A stretch of 64,000 nucleotides of DNA from Rheinheimera sp. MM224. Its GTDB lineage: Bacteria; Pseudomonadota; Gammaproteobacteria; Enterobacterales; Alteromonadaceae. Below are positions 56,718-64,000 of the stretch, piece after piece (position 1 is the first letter of the stretch; the number at the start of each line of letters is the position of its first letter). The stretch covers positions 2,356,001 through 2,420,000 of the forward strand of contig NZ_OX352320.1 in NCBI RefSeq assembly GCF_947090785.1, given 5' to 3'. A model generated the notes under the pieces. The model searched no databases, was not told the DNA's origin, and saw nothing but the letters and a program-made list of their open reading frames with translations. The position numbers and the translations under genes are program-made.

Positions 56718-58157
56718 ATGCCCAGAAGAACTAAAATAGTCGCCACCCTTGGACCTGCAACGAATTCACAAGCCATTATTGAAAAACTGATCCTGGCCGG
56801 CGCCAGCGTGTTTCGGTTTAACTTTTCTCATGGCAGCGCCGAAGATCATAAACAACGCGCTGAAATGGTTCGCGCTGCAGCAGCCAAAACAGGCGCTCAT
56901 GTCGCTATTCTGGGTGATTTACAAGGCCCGAAAATCCGAGTATCTACCTTTAAAAACGGTTCTGTCATTTTAGAAGAAGACCAACACTTTGTATTAGACG
57001 CTGATTTGCCAAAAGGCGAAGGCGATGAAACTCAGGTGGGTATCGACTATAAAGAATTACCTGCTGACGTACAGCCAGGTGATGTGCTGTTGTTAGATGA
57101 TGGCCGTATCCAGATGATTGTGGAGCACGTTGTAGGTCAGCGTATTCATACCAAAGTCTCTGTGGCTGGTAAACTCAGCAACAATAAAGGTATTAACCGT
57201 TTAGGTGGTGGCTTGTCAGCCCCTGCCCTGACTGAAAAAGACAAAACAGATATCTCCTTAGCTGCTTATATAGACGTGGATTATCTGGCCGTGTCTTTCC
57301 CGCGTTGTGGTGATGATTTACGTGTTGCCCGTGAACTGGCTCGTGCTGCAGGTTCTGAAGCTTTAATCGTCTCTAAAGTAGAGCGCGCTGAAGCTGTAGC
57401 TGACGACGAAACTCTGGATGATATTATCCGAGCTTCTGATGCGGTCATGGTTGCCCGTGGTGATTTAGGTGTAGAAATCGGTGATGCTGAATTAGTAGGT
57501 CAGCAAAAACGTATTATTGCCCGCTCACGTCAGTTAAACCGTGTGGTGATCACTGCGACTCAGATGATGGAGTCGATGATTGAAAGCCCAATGCCAACCC
57601 GTGCTGAAGTGATGGACGTGGCCAACGCTGTACTTGATGGTACAGATGCGGTGATGTTATCCGGTGAAACTGCAGCTGGTAAATATCCAATGGAAACCGT
57701 GAAGGCGATGGCCCGTGTTTGTGATGGCGCCGAGAAGCACCCACGAGTGCAAAGCTCCAAACATCGCATGGACATCTCCTTTACTGAAATCAGTGAAACT
57801 ATCGCTTTATCCGCTATGTATGCAGCGAACCACTTAACTGGTATTAAAGCTATTATCTCTTTAACTGAATCGGGCTACACTGCTAAGCTGATGTCACGTA
57901 TTACCTCGTCTCAGCCCATTTATGCTTTATCACGTCACCAGAAGACCTTAAATAAAATGGCTCTGTACCGTGGTGTGTATCCGGTATTTTTTGACAGCAC
58001 TCAAACTCCGGGTCAACAAAAAGTATCAGCTGCTGCTATTGAAGCAGTACAAGAAATTGCTCACTTAAAAAGCGGTGATTTAGTGATTTTGACCTACGGC
58101 GATATGATGGAAACTGTAGGTGCGTCGAACACCTGTAAGATAGTACAAATCAACTAA
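56718..58157 (+). CDS. pykA: Pyruvate kinase (type II, PykA-like)
   Basis: 479 residues. PEP to pyruvate with [16 protein letters not shown] at the start, substrate/Mg region [13 protein letters not shown] (about 245-257) and [42 protein letters not shown] (split over about 276-320). The ATG at 56718 has AGGAG upstream. HexR box in the promoter. Confidence 0.95.
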   Translation: MPRRTKIVATLGPATNSQAIIEKLILAGASVFRFNFSHGSAEDHKQRAEMVRAAAAKTGAHVAILGDLQGPKIRVSTFKNGSVILEEDQHFVLDADLPKGEGDETQVGIDYKELPADVQPGDVLLLDDGRIQMIVEHVVGQRIHTKVSVAGKLSNNKGINRLGGGLSAPALTEKDKTDISLAAYIDVDYLAVSFPRCGDDLRVARELARAAGSEALIVSKVERAEAVADDETLDDIIRASDAVMVARGDLGVEIGDAELVGQQKRIIARSRQLNRVVITATQMMESMIESPMPTRAEVMDVANAVLDGTDAVMLSGETAAGKYPMETVKAMARVCDGAEKHPRVQSSKHRMDISFTEISETIALSAMYAANHLTGIKAIISLTESGYTAKLMSRITSSQPIYALSRHQKTLNKMALYRGVYPVFFDSTQTPGQQKVSAAAIEAVQEIAHLKSGDLVILTYGDMMETVGASNTCKIVQIN

Positions 58158-58172
58158 GACGTTGATTTCATG

Positions 58173-58211
58173 AAAAAGGCGCCTACTTATGAATTGAGTG
58201 GCGCCTTTTTT
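58173..58211 (+). terminator. Terminator of pykA
   Basis: AAAGGCGCC/GGCGCC arms and TTTTTT; A-run on the left allows use on both strands for the convergent EamA gene. Confidence 0.85.
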
Positions 58212-58229
58212 GTATCTAAGCAATGAAGT

Positions 58230-59155
58230 TTAAAGTCGTTGCCTGAGCATAGGAGCTAAAGCCGTTAGCATTGACCCTATCACCACTAGTAAAGCGCCAA
58301 CCCAGGCCCAGATATTCAGTGATTCGCTGGGAAACTGCGGATAAAAATAAGCCAGTAACTGAGCAAAACCTATAGTCAATAAAGGCGTAATGGCCAGCAC
58401 AGCGCTGACATTGGCTGCTTGCCAGTGTTGTAAAGCTTCTGCAAAGGCACCATAAGCCACAATAGTATTCAGACAACAAAACACCACTATGCCCCATTGC
58501 CAGGCTGACAATTCCAGTACGGGCGCCAATTCCGCTGCGGGCAGAAAACACAAAGCTCCAGCCATATAAATCAGCCACATAATTTGCTGGGAGTTAAAGC
58601 TCATCAACAATTGCTTTTGCGCTAAGGCATAACAAGCCCAGGCCACAGCAGCTACTATCACCAGCAGTACACCAAAGCCTTCAGAACTAAACTGAGTCAG
58701 CAACAAGGCTAATCTGTCGTTAAAAAACAGCAATAAACCAAACACCAACAGCCAGGCGCCGATTTTTTGCCAAAGCAATAATCGTTCTTTAAATAAATAG
58801 ACTGCACCTAACATCATCAAAAAGGGCGCCAGCTGGATCACCACCTGAGCCGTTTCTGCCGTTAGCAAAAACAAACCATTCAGATACAAAATGTAATTCA
58901 GCAATAAACCTGCAATGGCTATCAGGATCAGCAGCTTCTTTTTTTCGTTAAACAGCGCAGCGATGGGATCTTTCTGCGGGCAAGCAACACCAGTCCAACC
59001 AGCACAGCAGCCACCACAAAACGGATCCAGGTAATGGTTGCCGCCGACATCGAACTTAATAACCACTTCAGCGCTATAGGTAACAAGCCCCATAAAATTG
59101 CAGTTAATAACGCTAAACTAAAACCCAGACCAACACGGCCAGACGACTGATGCAT
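58230..59155 (-). pseudogene. EamA/DMT transporter with frameshift
   Basis: An EamA transporter split over two frames. The start MHQSSGRVGLGFSLALLTAILWGLLPIALKW... (59155 to about 58980) covers the first two spans; the rest (IAALFNEKKKLLILIA... to ALAPMLRQRL, about 58975 to 58230) continues in another frame. The switch lies near the stretch GCCCGCAGAAAGATCCC, around 58970-58985. One base gained or lost would restore a normal protein of about 308 residues. Either a true pseudogene or a sequencing error. An internal start at 59093 produces an unrelated N-terminus and is not used. Confidence 0.8.
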
Positions 59156-59327
59156 ACCCTCTCCTTTCTAAGTCTGTCATTATCCGTCATAAGCTGTACT
59201 CTTGTCTGTGAACAGCGACCTGAACCAGAGAAAATAAGCCCAAATGTTTAAAACTCTTGCCCCAGATCAATACGATAACGCCCGACTGGATTAGGATAAA
59301 AACCATATAATGCACAAGGACAACAGA

Positions 59328-60305
59328 ATGAAGCGAATTGGAGTATTAACCTCGGGTGGTGATGCACCGGGTATGAATGCCTGTTTACGCGCTGTGGTGT
59401 TGACGGCGCATGCCAATGAGCTAGAGGTCATTGGCTTCCAGCGTGGCTTTAATGGTGTTGTGGAACAGCAGTACCAAACCTTATCGCCTTATCATGTCAG
59501 TGGCATTATTCAAAATGGCGGCACTATTCTAAAAAGCGCACGCTGCGCCGCTATGCAAACCGACGAAGGTCTACAACAAGCTGCCCAAAACCTGCATGAT
59601 CTGGAACTGGACGCCTTGCTGGTAATAGGTGGTGATGGCAGTTTTCGTGGCACTGTGGCTCTGGCCGAATATTACAAAGGCCAACTTATTGGAGTGCCTG
59701 GCACTATAGACAATGATGTGGATGGCTCAGATTTCAGTATAGGTTTTGCTACGGCGCTTGATACAGCACTTGATGCCATAGATAAAGTCCGTGATACAGC
59801 AGATGCGTTTGAACGGATCTTTTTAGTTGAAGTGATGGGCCGTCATACCGGCTACCTGGCCGTTGCTGCTGGTATAGCAGCGGGTGCTGAGCAAATTATT
59901 TGTCCTGAATTGGCGTCTGAGTTAAATCTGGATAAAATTGCCGAGCATGTAGAGCAAGCACGCAAGCACCGAGGTAATTGCAGTTACATTATTGTGATTG
60001 CTGAAACCATGTACCCTGGCGGTGCATCGGCTCTGGCTGCCGATCTGGAGCAACGCGGTATTGAATGCCGGGCTTCTATTCTGGGTCATATTCAACGTGG
60101 CGGTCGTCCTGTTGGCGCCGATCGCATTCTTGCTACTAAACTCGGCGCTTATGCGGTTGAACAGCTGCTGCAAGGAGCTCATATGATGATGGCGGGTGAA
60201 ATTAACGGTCAGGCTGGTTTGTATCCCCTGGTATTGACTGGCGATAAGAAAAAACAGGTCGACAGTTATTTATTACGCTGGCAACAACAAGTTGCGCAGT
60301 ATTAG
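59328..60305 (+). CDS. pfkA: ATP-dependent 6-phosphofructokinase
   Basis: 325 residues, group I PFK. MKRIGVLTSGGDAPGMNACLR start, GGDGSF (ATP-type Gly after the Asp, where PPi enzymes have Asp), PGTIDNDVDGSD, catalytic Asp in TIDND, and MGRHTGYLAV. Start at 59328 has AAGGA upstream. With zwf-edd-eda also present, both glycolysis and ED are encoded. Confidence 0.94.
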   Translation: MKRIGVLTSGGDAPGMNACLRAVVLTAHANELEVIGFQRGFNGVVEQQYQTLSPYHVSGIIQNGGTILKSARCAAMQTDEGLQQAAQNLHDLELDALLVIGGDGSFRGTVALAEYYKGQLIGVPGTIDNDVDGSDFSIGFATALDTALDAIDKVRDTADAFERIFLVEVMGRHTGYLAVAAGIAAGAEQIICPELASELNLDKIAEHVEQARKHRGNCSYIIVIAETMYPGGASALAADLEQRGIECRASILGHIQRGGRPVGADRILATKLGAYAVEQLLQGAHMMMAGEINGQAGLYPLVLTGDKKKQVDSYLLRWQQQVAQY

Positions 60306-60328
60306 AGTGAAGCATTGCAAACAAAAAA

Positions 60329-60352
60329 ACCTCCATTAGGAGGTCTTTTTGT
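60329..60352. terminator. Bidirectional terminator between pfkA and the LytTR gene
   Basis: ACCTCC-ATTA-GGAGGT with A-run before and TTTTT after. Confidence 0.85.
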
Positions 60353-60363
60353 AAAGAGACTAC

Positions 60364-61191
60364 TTAAGAATTAAACACCATTTTGACGCGGTCTTTGTAG
60401 CTACGGCTTACTTTTACCGCCTGACCGTTGGTCAGCATCAGCTGATGTTCACCATTAGCCAGCATTTGCAATTTGGCGATGGTATTCACGTTGACGATAG
60501 CACTGCGGTGTACCCGCACAAATAACTTCGGATCCAGCTCCTGCTCCAGCTCTTTCATAGTACGGCGCAAAATATGAGTCTGGCCGTCACGGGTATGAAT
60601 ACACATGTAATCACCTGCAGCGTCAACCCAGTCGATAGCGCTGACTGGTACACGGGTAATTTCACCACTGTCCTTGATACTGATAGCTTCAGGGAAACGT
60701 TCATTCATCACAGGCTGAGACTGATCCAGACGTTGTAAAATCTGATCGGTTTTTTCACCTGTTAACTGCGCAACCACAGCAGCCAGTTGGCCTTTATGAC
60801 GCTGATCGTCTTTGGCCTCAAAGTTTTTCGTCAGTTTACCGACAGCAGCGGCTAAACGTTCTTTTTCCACTGGTTTGAGCACATAATCCAGTGCCTGTAC
60901 TTCAAAGGCGTTTAACGCATAATGATCGTAGGCTGTAACAAACACCACATAAGGCAAGTCAATCTGCAGCTGTTGCAGTTGCTTTAACACACCAAAACCA
61001 TCCAGCCCAGGCATTTCGACATCTAAAAACACTGCATCAGGCTGATGCTCGCGGATAGCGGCTACAGCTTCTTCACCATTACTGCACTCTGCGACAATAT
61101 TTAGTTCAGGAAAGTCAGCTAAACGCACCAGCATACCGCGGCGGGCTAACGGTTCATCGTCGACCACTATGACCTTAAGCATTTGTTTCAT
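60364..61191 (-). CDS. LytTR-family response regulator
   Basis: 275 residues: receiver domain with phospho-Asp in AVFLDVEMPGLDG (about 58) and Lys in YVLKPVEKE (about 109), a middle linker, and a C-terminal LytTR DNA-binding domain (about 170-272, HILRRTMKELEQ...FVRVHRSAIVNV). It overlaps the upstream kinase gene by 17 bases, so they form a two-component pair. Similar systems (BtsSR, YpdAB) sense pyruvate or related compounds; target not known. Confidence 0.9.
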   Translation of the reverse strand: MKQMLKVIVVDDEPLARRGMLVRLADFPELNIVAECSNGEEAVAAIREHQPDAVFLDVEMPGLDGFGVLKQLQQLQIDLPYVVFVTAYDHYALNAFEVQALDYVLKPVEKERLAAAVGKLTKNFEAKDDQRHKGQLAAVVAQLTGEKTDQILQRLDQSQPVMNERFPEAISIKDSGEITRVPVSAIDWVDAAGDYMCIHTRDGQTHILRRTMKELEQELDPKLFVRVHRSAIVNVNTIAKLQMLANGEHQLMLTNGQAVKVSRSYKDRVKMVFNS

Positions 61192-62257
61192 CTGTACTCT
61201 CTACTTCAAATGGTATTCTGATATTTACTTTCAAACCCCGTGGATGGTTGTGTGTTAAGACCAAAGAAAAATTGCGATCGTACAAGGCCGCTAATCGCTC
61301 TTTGGTATTGACCAAACCTACTCCGCCAGATTCCCCTTTTGGCAGACCATCGGAAATCACCATTCCAGGCCCGTCATCTGCCACTTCCATCAGTAAATCG
61401 TGTCCAAACTTTTGCGCTGTAATCATGATCTTGCCACCACTGGTTTGGCTCGCTACCGCGTATTTAATAGCGTTTTCAACCAAAGGCTGCAAAATCAAGC
61501 TAGGTACTAATGCCTGATCAGCGGCTTCGTCTATGTCGTAAATAATAGTCAGACGTTCTGAAAACCGGACTTTTTCTATTTCCAGATAGAGATTGGCAGC
61601 ATACAACTCCTGTTGCAGCGGCACTTTTTTAATAGGATCTTTGTAAAGCGAATAACGCAAGAAGTCGCTTAATCTGACCAACATCTTATTCGCTGTATCA
61701 GATTCCTTTAATAAGACCAAAGTCGATATCGCATTTAAGGTGTTAAACAAAAAATGTGGATTAAGCTGATAACGCAGCATTTTCAGCTGAGCCTCATGGG
61801 CTTTGTTACTGGCTGTCAGCGACTTTTGTTTTTCCTGTTGCAGCGTCTGGTAATACTTAATACCAAAATACAAACCGCTCCAGCTCAGCAGAACATAAAA
61901 ACCCACTGTGGTTTGGCGAAAGTATTGAGTCCAGCTATCGGGTTTAAAACCATGCCGGTAAATTTCCCAGTAATTAAAATTACGAAACACAGTCCATACT
62001 GCGGCAATAAGAATAGCCACCGCAAGCACGCTGAGCAGCATTTTCCAGGGTTCCCAATGCCAGACTCTCTGAAAAGCATAACGCAGCGGAATAGTCAGTA
62101 ACCAACCGGCATAAGCGTCCAGTGCCACTACTATCCAGTAGGCGCTGCGCATTTCCTGAAACAAGGAACCTAAATAACTGATGAGTGCAAAACCCACCCA
62201 ACCTAAGGTGTGCAGCAGCCAAAACAAACGATGACGGTCTTCAAAAAATTTTTGCAA
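61175..62257 (-). CDS. LytS/YehU-type sensor histidine kinase
   Basis: 360 residues: four hydrophobic segments (about 10-150), a short linker, His_kinase domain with phospho-His in QLNPHFLFNTLNAISTLV (about 170-187) and a HATPase domain (LVENAIKYAV, GVGLVNTKERLAALY). Lacks GAF or cache domains; its signal may be within the membrane. Partner of the LytTR regulator downstream. Confidence 0.9.
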   Translation of the reverse strand: MQKFFEDRHRLFWLLHTLGWVGFALISYLGSLFQEMRSAYWIVVALDAYAGWLLTIPLRYAFQRVWHWEPWKMLLSVLAVAILIAAVWTVFRNFNYWEIYRHGFKPDSWTQYFRQTTVGFYVLLSWSGLYFGIKYYQTLQQEKQKSLTASNKAHEAQLKMLRYQLNPHFLFNTLNAISTLVLLKESDTANKMLVRLSDFLRYSLYKDPIKKVPLQQELYAANLYLEIEKVRFSERLTIIYDIDEAADQALVPSLILQPLVENAIKYAVASQTSGGKIMITAQKFGHDLLMEVADDGPGMVISDGLPKGESGGVGLVNTKERLAALYDRNFSLVLTHNHPRGLKVNIRIPFEVESTDETNA

Positions 62258-62381
62258 AATGGTTACAACTCGATCTGCTCTTACCTCTATTGTATCTCAG
62301 CAACCGGAGCTTGGTGAGCTTTAGTCAGTAGATTGAACTCGGGTAGCTCTCCATTAGTCGCAATACCCTTCGTACTTGAAG

Positions 62382-62849
62382 CTAATAGTTGATCTTTAGT
62401 TTTTTCAGGATAAAGCCCATTAGCCATGCAGGACCAATCAATAAAAACTGTAAATCCTGAAAAAACGACGGCTTTTTCCCTTCAATTTTGTGGCCAATAA
62501 ACTGAAACACCCACATCACCACAAATAACAACAGAGACGCTAACCAGATATCCAGGTTGAAGTTTTGCTCATACCAGCGAATAAGCATCACCACCACTGC
62601 GGTGAATAAGGTCATGCCTACACCAATAGCAAAAGACAAGCTGAAATAAAACGCCAGCGCAGGCATAGCAAGTAATAAAGGCCAGGTGATCTGTTGTTCT
62701 GCAAACAAGCTAAAAGGCATAGGGATCTGCCATAACAAGCCAAATACTGTGAAATAAATTGAGGGGACGGCAAACCAATGGATCAATTTATTGGTTGGAT
62801 TTTGATGGCTGACACCGTATTCGGCAAACCATTGGTGGATAGTTTTCAT
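62382..62849 (-). CDS. Mpo1-like (DUF962) membrane protein
   Basis: 155 residues with about four hydrophobic segments. MKTIHQWFAEYGVSHQNPTNKLIHWFAVP carries the conserved His pattern of the DUF962 family, whose yeast member Mpo1 is an Fe-dependent dioxygenase of 2-hydroxy fatty acids. Bacterial role untested. Confidence 0.85.
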   Translation of the reverse strand: MKTIHQWFAEYGVSHQNPTNKLIHWFAVPSIYFTVFGLLWQIPMPFSLFAEQQITWPLLLAMPALAFYFSLSFAIGVGMTLFTAVVVMLIRWYEQNFNLDIWLASLLLFVVMWVFQFIGHKIEGKKPSFFQDLQFLLIGPAWLMGFILKKLKINY

Positions 62850-62915
62850 GTTTTATCTGGCTCAGAGTCAGTAAAGAATAACCCTACTCTACTGCTGAGC
62901 CAGCACATTGGCAAA

Positions 62916-63314
62916 TTAGCCTAATACAGGAACCGGCTTACGATCTGGTCCTAAAGCAACAAAAGTAAAGTTGCCTGATATGGCCTTATGTTGATCGTCG
63001 TCAAACATAGTTTCAACAAAAATATCCACGTTCACTTTAATACTGGTGCGGCCTACATGCTCAATTCGGGCAACCAGTTCAATAATAGAACCAGCTGGAA
63101 TAGACTCTTTAAAATCCACCCGATCAGAACAGACAGTGACAAGAGGTTTACGGCAAAATCGGGTCGCAGCAATAAAAGCGGCCTCATCCATCCAGGCTAA
63201 AGCTTCTCCACCAAACAAGGTATTGTGGTGATTAGTCCGGCCAGGAAATACCGTTTTTGTGACCCGGGTCACAGCGTATTCAATACGTTTAGCAAGTAAA
63301 GCTTCGTCAGTCAT
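62916..63314 (-). CDS. YciA-like acyl-CoA thioesterase
   Basis: 132 residues, single hotdog fold. GRTNHHNTLFGGEALAWMDEAAFIAA (about 21-46) with the catalytic Asp/Asn region. Hydrolyses acyl-CoA in the cytoplasm. Substrate range unknown. Confidence 0.88.
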   Translation of the reverse strand: MTDEALLAKRIEYAVTRVTKTVFPGRTNHHNTLFGGEALAWMDEAAFIAATRFCRKPLVTVCSDRVDFKESIPAGSIIELVARIEHVGRTSIKVNVDIFVETMFDDDQHKAISGNFTFVALGPDRKPVPVLG

Positions 63315-63405
63315 AAGGATCTCCGGCAGAAAATTAAGGCGCGAATTTTAGAAGTTTCCCCGGCAATTGCAACCCAATTGCCGATGATTATCAGACAAAC
63401 ACTGA

Positions 63406-63756
63406 TTAACGCGCCACCATAGCCCCTAAGGCTTTACCACCGACCAGATGCATATGGATATGATAAACTTCCTGGCCACCATGTTCATTGCAGTTCATGA
63501 TCAAACGGTAACCGTTTTCAGCGATGCCAGCGTCTGCAGCCAGTTTGCGGGCTACAGTAAATAAACGGCCCAAAGCCAGCTCGTGTTCAGGCTCTACATC
63601 GTTTACTGTAGGAATTAATACATTAGGGACAATCAGGATATGAGTGGGTGCCCGTGGATTAATATCGCGGAAAGCCGTGACTAAGTCGTCCTGGTATAAA
63701 ATGTCGGCCGGAATTTCACGGCGAATGATTTTGCTGAAAATAGTTTCTTGAGCCAT
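63406..63756 (-). CDS. hinT: HIT-family purine nucleoside phosphoramidase
   Basis: 116 residues. HIT triad HIHMHL (about 99-104) and [16 protein letters not shown]. Hydrolyses AMP-lysine and other phosphoramidates. ATG at 63756 (MAQETIFSK) is the conserved start; an extension to 63789 is unlikely. Confidence 0.94.
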   Translation of the reverse strand: MAQETIFSKIIRREIPADILYQDDLVTAFRDINPRAPTHILIVPNVLIPTVNDVEPEHELALGRLFTVARKLAADAGIAENGYRLIMNCNEHGGQEVYHIHMHLVGGKALGAMVAR

Positions 63757-63806
63757 CAAAAGATCCTTATAAAATAATGCACACATCACTTTCGGGAGTA
63801 TAGGGT

Positions 63807-64000
63807 ATGACGCTATTGGCTTACCAGCTTAGTATTACTGACATTACCGCACATCTGGTTGCAGTTGAACTTCGTTTTACACCACAAAGCAGCGACAGCA
63901 TCCAGTTATCTTTGCCAAGTTGGATCCCCGGCAGCTATATGGTGCGTGATTTTGCCAAACACCTTCACTCTATTGAAGCTTTTGATGACGCCGGCGCGCT
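63807..64000 (+). CDS. M61 glycyl-aminopeptidase-like protein (3' end outside window)
   Basis: The first 64 codons of a + strand gene; GGGAG precedes the [21 protein letters not shown] is the N-terminal signature of M61 metallopeptidases with PDZ domain. The catalytic domain lies outside the window. Confidence 0.75.
   Translation, partial: MTLLAYQLSITDITAHLVAVELRFTPQSSDSIQLSLPSWIPGSYMVRDFAKHLHSIEAFDDAGA

Noticed and set aside
58216..58578. 120-codon frame on - overlapping the EamA gene
   Set aside because: Shadow frame of the transporter; the transporter frame has clear membrane repeats.

Overview
The window is chromosomal DNA of a gammaproteobacterium of the Alteromonadales/Chromatiales type. 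Gene order (rpsA-ihfB-lapA-lapB-pyrF, an astCAD operon, a HexR-controlled zwf-pgl-edd-glk-eda operon with divergent hexR and pykA) and protein style suggest a Rheinheimera-like genome; the genus is an inference. No rRNA or tRNA gene was recognised.

Layout. 1-5872: conserved host genes on the + strand (ribosomal protein S1, IHF beta, LapA/LapB, PyrF, a NhaP2/CvrA antiporter). About 5975-15823: a filamentous (inovirus) prophage of about 9.8 kb, almost all on the - strand. It carries Zot/pI, a DUF2523 pVI-like protein, pIII-like adhesin, major coat protein, ssDNA-binding protein, gene II/X-type replication initiator, small Cys-rich proteins and a DNA cytosine methyltransferase. A divergent repressor sits behind two matched operators, and a DUF3653-DUF2971 accessory pair lies at the left end. 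The prophage has no integrase, and its right edge is a clear dif-like Xer site (15796-15823), so it is probably an Xer-exploiting element and the site probably marks the replication terminus region. 16031-27878: a lipoprotein, malic enzyme, AsnC/Lrp regulator, arginine succinyltransferase pathway, DUF1338 enzyme, two hydrolases and a chemotaxis receptor. 27930-28530: an IS200/IS605 element. 28572-44183: CNNM transporter, HtpX, Dps, antiporter, YbiT, EamA/MocR pair, a CoA-transferase-GNAT fusion followed by a histone-deacetylase-like enzyme, and a TrkH-KdpD-KdpE potassium module. 44217-49342: a - strand island of small hypothetical proteins, an orphan contractile-tail-sheath protein and three integron attC sites without an integrase (a CALIN). 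49754-64000: Entner-Doudoroff/pentose phosphate operon, HexR, PykA, a frameshifted EamA gene, PfkA, a LytS/LytTR pair, and the start of an M61 peptidase.

Most unusual structure. The prophage holds three arrays of a 24-bp repeat (consensus on the - strand CTGTGACTNNCCNGG plus about 9 less conserved bases). There are four units after zot, five inside the 3' part of the methyltransferase gene, and three across the methyltransferase start. The spacing is exactly 24 bp except for one 23-bp unit that lies at the stop/start overlap of the upstream gene and the methyltransferase. Two arrays bracket the methyltransferase core, and the repeats encode VT-containing octapeptides. I do not recognise this as a described element.
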